Source: DATAEE01 sp963725145 (lineage in GTDB: Bacteria; Acidobacteriota; Vicinamibacteria; Vicinamibacterales; 2-12-FULL-66-21). Taken from it: 64,000 nt of DNA. The notes beneath the pieces are model-generated. The model did no database searches. It was given only the letters and a program-made list of their open reading frames with translations, and had not been told where the DNA came from. The stretch is from positions 1,846,563 to 1,910,562 of the forward strand of contig CAVRXL010000012.1 in the NCBI GenBank assembly GCA_963725145.1. The letters run 5' to 3'. This document shows, piece by piece, positions 58,740-64,000 of the stretch. A program made the position numbers and the translations under genes. Within the stretch, counting starts at the first letter, position 1, and every line of letters starts with the position of its first letter.

Positions 58740-61100
58740 TCAGCGTAGGGGCGGTTCGCGAACCGCCCCTACAGACTGTTCCAGCCGCCGGCCGAGCGCC
58801 GCCTCGCGCGCGGCGTCGGCGTGGCGTCCCTGGCGGCTGTACAGGTCGGCGCGAACGTAGTGTCCGAGTGGCGCGTACGGCGAGCGCGGCTGAAGCTCCA
58901 CGCCGCGCTCGGCGAGCCGCGCAGCCTCGTCCAGCTCGCGATTCAGGTCGAGAAGCAGCTTTGCGAGATACAGGTGTCCCTCGGCGAACATCGGGTTGGC
59001 CGCGATCGCCTCGCGATAGGCCCTGAGCTGCGCGTCGCGCTGCCCCAGCTCGCCGTAGAGCCGGCCGAGGTTGAACATGGCTTTGTAGCTCGACGGATGC
59101 AGCTCTATCTCCTTTAAGTACTCGTCGATCGCCGTCCGGACGTCACGCCGTTCCTCCGCGATGAGCGCCAGATTGAAGTGCGCCAAACGCACATCGGATC
59201 GCTGCGCGATCGCCGACCGAATCTCCTGCTCCGCCTGAGCCAGGTTACCCTTCTTGAGCGCCACCGCGCCCAGCGCGTTTCGAGCCGCCACCATTTTGGG
59301 TTCGAGCTGCAGGGCCTCGGTCAGGAGCTTCGACGCTTCGTCCAGCTCGCCGCGATCGATCAGAATCTGGGCGACCTCGTACCTGATTTGAGAGTTCTTC
59401 GGGTCCAGCTCCAGGAACCGGCGGTACCCGACCAGCGCCTCCTCATCCTTGCCGATCTGCCGGAAGGCGTTGGCCATGTTCACCATCGCCATCTCGTCGT
59501 CCGGCTTGAGCGCGAGCACGCGCCTGAAGTACTCGATTGCCTGCTCCTGCCGGTTCACGCGCGTGTGCACGTTGCCGAGCATGAACCAGGCGTCCACGAC
59601 CTTGGGATCCTCACCGACAACCTGTTTGAGGATGCCCACGACCTCGTCGAACCGCTTCTCGTCTTTCGAGATGTCGCGAGCCTTGCTGATCATGTTGAAC
59701 ACGCGGATCTTGTCCTTTGGATCCGCCAGGCCGCTGCGCGAGGCGTCGGGCGGCGCCGTCGCGACGAACGATCCGACGTAGCCCAGCGCCGCGAGCCGCG
59801 CCCGAGCCTCGGGATCGACCTCCGGCTCGCTGCTGGGCCGTTCGGTCTTCGTGAAGCGGGCTTCCAGTTCGCCCAGGCGGGCGAGCATTCGATCCGCAAG
59901 CTGCTTCCGTTCGTCAAAAAGGTTCGTCCGCTCACCTGGATCCTGCTCGAGATCGTAAAGCTCGGGCCTCGGCGCCGCGATGAGCTTGAACCGACCCGAG
60001 CGCAGCGCCCGGAGGTCGCTCCACCCATAGTGATAAAGCGGATATGTGGACTCGGCGTAGGCTTCGAGCCCGAGCTCCACGGTCGCCCCCGTCATCAACG
60101 GCACCAGACTCACGCCGTCCCCGTTCGGCACTTTCTCCACGCCGAGCAACTCGGCCACCGTTGGCGCGATGTCCAGCGTCCGGACGACATCCGCGACGAG
60201 TCTGCCGCGCGCGCCCTGCAGCGGCGAACGGATTATCAGCGGCACGCGGACCACGCTCTCATAAATGAAGAAGCCGTGACTCCCCTCTCCGTGATCCTCC
60301 AGGCTCTCGCCGTGGTCGCCGACGACGATGATGACCGTGCGGTCCAGGATGTCGCGCTCGCGGAGGAAGTCGACGAGCCGGCCGACCTGCGAGTCCGTGA
60401 ATGCGATCTCGCCGAGGTACGGGCGGCCTGGATACCGCGACTTGAATGGCTCCGGCGGTTCGTAGGGCGTGTGGGGATCGTAGAGGTGCACCCAGCCGAA
60501 GAAACGCTGGCCCGCCACGCCGGCCAACCACTCGAGCGCCTTGTCCACGACCTCGTTGGCCGGACGCTGGATCGCCCCGAGGGAGATCGCGCGGTACTTC
60601 GTGAGGTCGAAGTCGTCGAAGTAGGTCTCGAACCCCTGATCGAGTCCCCACTTCGAGTCGAGGACGTATGCGCCGACGAAGGCGCCGGTCCTGAAGCCTC
60701 GCGCCAGCAGTGTTTCCGCTAACGTCGTCTCCGCCGGATCGACGAAAAAACCGCCGTTGTCGCGGACGCCGTGCTCGGGCGGCACGCGGCTCGTGAAGAT
60801 GGTGGTGTGGGCGGGCAGCGTGAGCGGCGCCGCGGTGGCCGCCTGCTGGAAAAGCACCCCTTCTGCCGCGAGCCGATCGAGCGCGGGCGTATCGATCTCC
60901 TGGAAGCCGTATGCGTGGAGCCGGTCGGCCCTGGTGGTGTCGAGCGAGACAATCAGCAGGTTCAAGTCAGAGGGGCTCGCGGCCGTCCCCTTCCACAGTC
61001 TCCAACCTGCCCACCCGGCGCCGATCAGAACCAGGAGGGTCACCACCCCGGTGGCGAAGGGGATGCGCTTCAACGGTTTGGATTTTGATCCAAGTGGCAT
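58740..61100 (-). CDS. Alkaline-phosphatase-superfamily (sulfatase-like) protein with TPR domain
   Basis: 786 residues. One membrane helix (residues 15-36) anchors a periplasmic sulfatase-type domain (about 46-340): LLIVSLDTTRADRL (metal Asp), then LTLPAHTTIFTSR where a sulfatase would have C/S-x-P-x-R; here it is Thr94-Leu-Pro-Ala-His. DHGESL is the second metal site. A Thr nucleophile is usual in phosphoethanolamine or phosphoglycerol transferases, so phospho-transfer is more likely than sulfate removal. The second half (about 455-770) is TPR repeats. The C-terminus is a palindrome-encoded tail. Confidence 0.85.
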   Translation of the reverse strand: MPLGSKSKPLKRIPFATGVVTLLVLIGAGWAGWRLWKGTAASPSDLNLLIVSLDTTRADRLHAYGFQEIDTPALDRLAAEGVLFQQAATAAPLTLPAHTTIFTSRVPPEHGVRDNGGFFVDPAETTLAETLLARGFRTGAFVGAYVLDSKWGLDQGFETYFDDFDLTKYRAISLGAIQRPANEVVDKALEWLAGVAGQRFFGWVHLYDPHTPYEPPEPFKSRYPGRPYLGEIAFTDSQVGRLVDFLRERDILDRTVIIVVGDHGESLEDHGEGSHGFFIYESVVRVPLIIRSPLQGARGRLVADVVRTLDIAPTVAELLGVEKVPNGDGVSLVPLMTGATVELGLEAYAESTYPLYHYGWSDLRALRSGRFKLIAAPRPELYDLEQDPGERTNLFDERKQLADRMLARLGELEARFTKTERPSSEPEVDPEARARLAALGYVGSFVATAPPDASRSGLADPKDKIRVFNMISKARDISKDEKRFDEVVGILKQVVGEDPKVVDAWFMLGNVHTRVNRQEQAIEYFRRVLALKPDDEMAMVNMANAFRQIGKDEEALVGYRRFLELDPKNSQIRYEVAQILIDRGELDEASKLLTEALQLEPKMVAARNALGAVALKKGNLAQAEQEIRSAIAQRSDVRLAHFNLALIAEERRDVRTAIDEYLKEIELHPSSYKAMFNLGRLYGELGQRDAQLRAYREAIAANPMFAEGHLYLAKLLLDLNRELDEAARLAERGVELQPRSPYAPLGHYVRADLYSRQGRHADAAREAALGRRLEQSVGAVREPPLR
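58745..58772. repeat. 28-bp perfect palindrome, different family, at the end of a CDS
   Basis: GTAGGGGCGGTTCG followed by its reverse complement. It supplies the last residues (VGAVREPPLR) of the sulfatase/TPR protein just before its stop. It has the same design as the 30-bp element but another sequence. Confidence 0.85.
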
Positions 61101-61141
61101 GACGAAATGCGTACCCGATGACGCGGGGATTCACGCAAGGC

Positions 61142-61170
61142 TTGACGCATAAGTAGTTTAGCATTACAAG
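61142..61170 (+). promoter_or_regulatory. Weak promoter candidate upstream of the small protein/TonB genes
   Basis: TTGACG (61142-61147) is followed after 17 bases by TACAAG (61165-61170). Only four of six -10 bases match, so this is tentative. It is the only such pair noticed in the 182-base divergent gap. Confidence 0.35.
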
Positions 61171-61282
61171 TTACGGCGACGATCGGCCCTTCCGCTCTCG
61201 TGGGGCATGTCACTTGCTCCCCCGTGCCACCAACCGGGAGCCGTGGGTCGGCGTCCGGTTACCCACCAGCCTGGAGGTTGAT

Positions 61283-61606
61283 GTGAACCACTTCGTCAGA
61301 CGTATGACGGGATCGGTGCTCGTCTTGGCGATCGCGGCAGTATTCTGCGCGACGCCGGTCGCGGCCGATACCGTCTCGCGGCCCGCAGCGGCCAGCACGC
61401 TCACGACGCTCTCGCCCGCGAGCCTGCAAATCCTCAAATCCCCGCCTGCTGCAGCGCGGACGCAGGAAGGCTCGGCGGTTCCGCCGAGCGGATTCTTCAA
61501 GTCGCGCAAGGGCGCCCTCGCGCTTGGTCTCATCGCCGCGGGCATCGGCTATACGGTGTGGACGGTTTTCGACAGCCGCGACCCCGTCAAGTCACCAATT
61601 CGCTGA
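61283..61606 (+). CDS. Small exported protein with C-terminal membrane helix
   Basis: 107 residues from GTG 61283, with a GGAGG ribosome binding site 5 bases before it (an ATG one frame over is followed at once by a stop). A signal peptide (RMTGSVLVLAIAAVFCATPVAAD) precedes a Thr/Ser/Ala-rich part, and residues 80-97 (GALALGLIAAGIGYTVWTVF) form a second hydrophobic helix. No family recognised. It lies 26 bases before the TonB receptor gene and could be expressed with it. Confidence 0.65.
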   Translation: MNHFVRRMTGSVLVLAIAAVFCATPVAADTVSRPAAASTLTTLSPASLQILKSPPAAARTQEGSAVPPSGFFKSRKGALALGLIAAGIGYTVWTVFDSRDPVKSPIR

Positions 61607-61632
61607 AGGCACCAGAGGAGTTTCAGAATCCA

Positions 61633-64000
61633 ATGCAGATTCTCAGACGCGGATTATTGGTCGTCCTCCTCCTGGCGCTCGCCGCGCCGGGGGCGTACGC
61701 CCAGACCCTGACAGGGTCCGTTTCAGGAACGATTAAAGACGAACAGGGAGCGGTTCTGCCGGGCGTCACCGTGACGCTGACCGGCCGGACGGGCTCTCAG
61801 ACGACAGTCTCCGACTCGGCGGGTGAGTACCGGTTCCCGGGACTCGAGCCGGGGGTTTACGCAGTCTCGGCGGAGCTCTCCGGATTCCAGACGACGCGGC
61901 AGGAGAACGTCGCCGTGTCGATCGCCGCGAGCCCAACCGTGGACATCGCGCTCAAGGTCGCCGGCCTGCAGGAGAGCGTCACGGTCCTCGCCGACTCGTC
62001 GATCGTCGACGTGAAGAGCAGCGCCACCGACACGAAGATCTCACAGGACCTGCTCGCGAACGCGCCGATCACCCGAACCGCGATCAACGTGCTCAACGTC
62101 GCGCCGGGGATCAACAACAGCTCGGCGTACGGCGCCGACGGCAGCACCGCCAACTCGCTGCTCATCGACGGAGTCGACACGCGTGATCCGTCAGGCGGCA
62201 CGCCGTGGACGTTCTACAACTACAACATCGTCGAGGAGATCCAGATCCAGGGTCTCGGAGCGTCCGCGGAGTATGGTGGCTTCACTGGCGCGGTGATCAA
62301 TACGATCACCAAGTCAGGCGGCAACCGCTTCTCGGGCCTGTTCGAAGTACTCGGGACTAGCAGCGGTCTGGCGTCCAGCAACGTCAGTCAGGACATCATC
62401 GACCAGAACCTTGCGCTGGGGGATCCGGCGCAGACCAAGCAGTACGTTGATCTCACGGCGCAGCTCGGCGGACCGATCAAACAGAACAAGGCGTTTTTCT
62501 TCGTGAGCGCCCAGCGGTTCCTGCTTGAAACCGATCCGAGCGGTCCGGTCACGCGGAGGCACGAGGTCAGCCCGCGGCTGAACTTCAAGGCCACTCTGCA
62601 ACCGACCAACTCGGACACCTTCACGGGCACTCTGCAGTACGACGCCTACAACATCATCGGCCGCGCGGGAAAAGGCCTGCAATCAACCGACGAGCTGACA
62701 AACCGCGAAGACGCGCCGGAGTGGGTCTGGCTGGTTCAGTGGCGCCACCTGTTCGGCTCGAACACCTTCGCCGAGGTGAAGTACACCGGTTGGTGGGGTT
62801 TCTTTGACCTCAACCCTGAGGTGAACCAGTCCGGACGCCTCGACTTGGGCACCGGATTGTTCTCCGTCTCCCAGGGGTGGTTCTCCTACTCCGACCGCGA
62901 GCGAAATCAGGTCAACGGCTCGGTCACGCATTACGCGGACAAGTTCGGCCGCCACGAGTTCAAGTTCGGCGCCGAGCTCGAGCGCAGCATGACGCGAGAT
63001 CGTTACGGCTACGTCAACGACGTTTTCTTCAACGACTACTACGGCGCGCCGTATCTCGCGTACAGCTACGGGTACGACCTCACTGGACACAACGAACGGG
63101 AGTCGCTCTTCGCCCAGGACTCGTGGAAGATCCGTGACCGCCTGACGCTCAACGTCGGCCTTCGCGGCGACTTCATCCGTGGGACGCATCCCGACCTTGG
63201 CAAGGTGTTCAGCACCACGAGCTGGTCGCCGCGCCTCGGGTTCGCCTGGGATGTGACGGGGGACTACCGCAGTGTGCTGAAAGGCTCGTACGGTCACTAC
63301 TACGAGGGCGCTCAGACGGCCGCATTCGTGAAAGCCGTGCCGGGCGAGGCAGACTTCGTGGGGTATGAGGTCAATCCGAACGGGACCCTCGGCGCCGAGT
63401 TCCTGCGGGACGAGGCCATCCCGTACCGCGTCGCGGATGACCTGAAGCACCCCCGCGTTGAGGAGGCGACGCTCTCGTTCGAGCGGGCGCTCACAAGCGA
63501 CATGCGCTTGACTGCCACGGGCATCTGGCGGGAGGACAAGAACTTCCTGGGAGCTGTCAGCCCGTCGGCGCGCTGGCGCCCAGTCCAGGCGAACAACACG
63601 CTGACCAACACGCCGATTACGCTCTACAACTGGGCGAATCGCGACGTGAGCGACACCGACTTCCTGATCCGAAACGTAGAAGGCTTTCAGTTCCTGGATC
63701 CGGGCGGGAACGTCATAGGCACCCTCGATCCACATCGAAGCTACCAGGCGCTGATGCTCGTGTTGTCGAAACGCTACACGAACCGCTGGCAGGCGCAGGC
63801 CTCGTACGTGCTGTCGAAGGCGGAGGGGAACGTCGACAACACGGGGGGGCAGCAGATTGGCTCGAGCATCTTCGAGAATCCGAATCGCTCGATCGTGAAC
63901 ACCGACGGGCGGCTGACCAACGATCGGACGCACGAATTCAAGCTGCTGGGGAGCTATTCGATTCCGAAGATCGAGGTGGGGGTGAACGCCGTTTTCCGGT
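61633..64000 (+). CDS. TonB-dependent receptor, Oar-like, 3' end cut by the window
   Basis: At least 789 residues; no stop before the window ends. The signal peptide (RRGLLVVLLLALAAPGAYAQ) is followed by a carboxypeptidase-regulatory-like beta domain (about 28-105: GSVSGTIKDEQGAVLPGVTVTLTG, GEYRFPGLEPGVYAVSAELSGFQ). The plug domain is marked by ANAPITRTAINVLNVAPGIN, LLIDGVDTRDP and EYGGFTGAVINTITKSGGNRFSG. Barrel strands with alternating residues follow (FKATLQPTNSDTFTGTLQYDAY and on). Such receptors are abundant in Acidobacteria; the ligand is unknown. GAGGAG lies 12 bases before the ATG, rather far for a binding site. Confidence 0.92.
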   Translation, partial: MQILRRGLLVVLLLALAAPGAYAQTLTGSVSGTIKDEQGAVLPGVTVTLTGRTGSQTTVSDSAGEYRFPGLEPGVYAVSAELSGFQTTRQENVAVSIAASPTVDIALKVAGLQESVTVLADSSIVDVKSSATDTKISQDLLANAPITRTAINVLNVAPGINNSSAYGADGSTANSLLIDGVDTRDPSGGTPWTFYNYNIVEEIQIQGLGASAEYGGFTGAVINTITKSGGNRFSGLFEVLGTSSGLASSNVSQDIIDQNLALGDPAQTKQYVDLTAQLGGPIKQNKAFFFVSAQRFLLETDPSGPVTRRHEVSPRLNFKATLQPTNSDTFTGTLQYDAYNIIGRAGKGLQSTDELTNREDAPEWVWLVQWRHLFGSNTFAEVKYTGWWGFFDLNPEVNQSGRLDLGTGLFSVSQGWFSYSDRERNQVNGSVTHYADKFGRHEFKFGAELERSMTRDRYGYVNDVFFNDYYGAPYLAYSYGYDLTGHNERESLFAQDSWKIRDRLTLNVGLRGDFIRGTHPDLGKVFSTTSWSPRLGFAWDVTGDYRSVLKGSYGHYYEGAQTAAFVKAVPGEADFVGYEVNPNGTLGAEFLRDEAIPYRVADDLKHPRVEEATLSFERALTSDMRLTATGIWREDKNFLGAVSPSARWRPVQANNTLTNTPITLYNWANRDVSDTDFLIRNVEGFQFLDPGGNVIGTLDPHRSYQALMLVLSKRYTNRWQAQASYVLSKAEGNVDNTGGQQIGSSIFENPNRSIVNTDGRLTNDRTHEFKLLGSYSIPKIEVGVNAVFR

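Noticed and set aside
58740..61100. Calling the protein an active sulfatase
   Set aside because: The Cys/Ser-x-Pro-x-Arg motif needed for formylglycine is absent.

Overview
The window is GC-rich bacterial chromosome, almost fully coding, with many 1-4 base overlaps between consecutive genes (ATGA, GTGA, TGATG). It is best read as an Acidobacteriota genome, probably close to Vicinamibacteria. The basis is family content: proteins of the VWFA-related acidobacterial type (residues like FLDTYHV, FYPVD and YYLLGYYST), a large Oar-like TonB-dependent receptor with a carboxypeptidase-regulatory-like N-terminal domain, PASTA proteins, TPR sulfatase-like proteins and a zinc-ribbon Ser/Thr kinase. No 16S or other rRNA gene is present, so the assignment is inferred.

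Layout. 1-7.5 kb: PASTA protein end, rpe, hot-dog thioesterase, sugar epimerase, bamD, an exported repeat protein, then pgsA (opposite strand), a sugar-1-phosphate nucleotidyltransferase and phosphomannomutase/phosphoglucomutase. 7.7-15.3 kb is the accessory-looking part: tRNA-Gly(CCC), a small membrane protein divergent from an ECF sigma factor with a tiny membrane partner, a GT87 membrane glycosyltransferase, an intact VWFA gene, a heavily frameshifted VWFA copy, a duplicated VWFA 3' end, and tRNA-Pro(GGG). 15.3-29.2 kb is mostly housekeeping: MerR regulator, zinc-ribbon protein kinase, der, an HU/IHF-type gene with a clear promoter, M50 protease, priA, family-4 uracil-DNA glycosylase, coaBC, rpoZ, gmk, yicC and an MsbA-like ABC exporter. 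29.2-40 kb is a surface-polysaccharide locus: GT2, galE and ugd on the minus strand, then four GT4-type and one GT2-type glycosyltransferases, a polyprenyl-phosphate sugar-1-phosphate transferase and UDP-glucuronate decarboxylase on the plus strand. The genes supply UDP-Glc, UDP-Gal, UDP-GlcA and UDP-Xyl and start and extend a lipid-linked glycan. 40-57 kb: a 901-residue coiled-coil protein, a second PgsA-like enzyme, a TPR/SLH lipoprotein, hflX, a Sua5-type enzyme, antiporter, MFS, glpX, a frameshifted acyl-CoA dehydrogenase, a SAM hydrolase (DUF62), methyltransferase, bactofilin, cysteine desulfurase plus mnmA (tRNA thiolation), trxB and trxA. 57-64 kb: glgA, an alkaline-phosphatase-superfamily/TPR protein, a small exported protein and the TonB receptor, which runs off the end.

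The most unusual signal is repetitive DNA. A 30-bp perfect or near-perfect palindrome recurs at four places, three of them read through inside coding frames and one supplying the stop codon of the cysteine desulfurase. A separate class of short tandem repeats with 7-base (often 14-base) or 9-base periods sits at gene starts and junctions, including one that forms the N-terminal extension of guanylate kinase and one that supplies several in-frame GTG codons for a lipoprotein. They resemble, in form, the short tandemly repeated sequences of cyanobacteria. No CRISPR array, integrase, transposase or prophage was seen.
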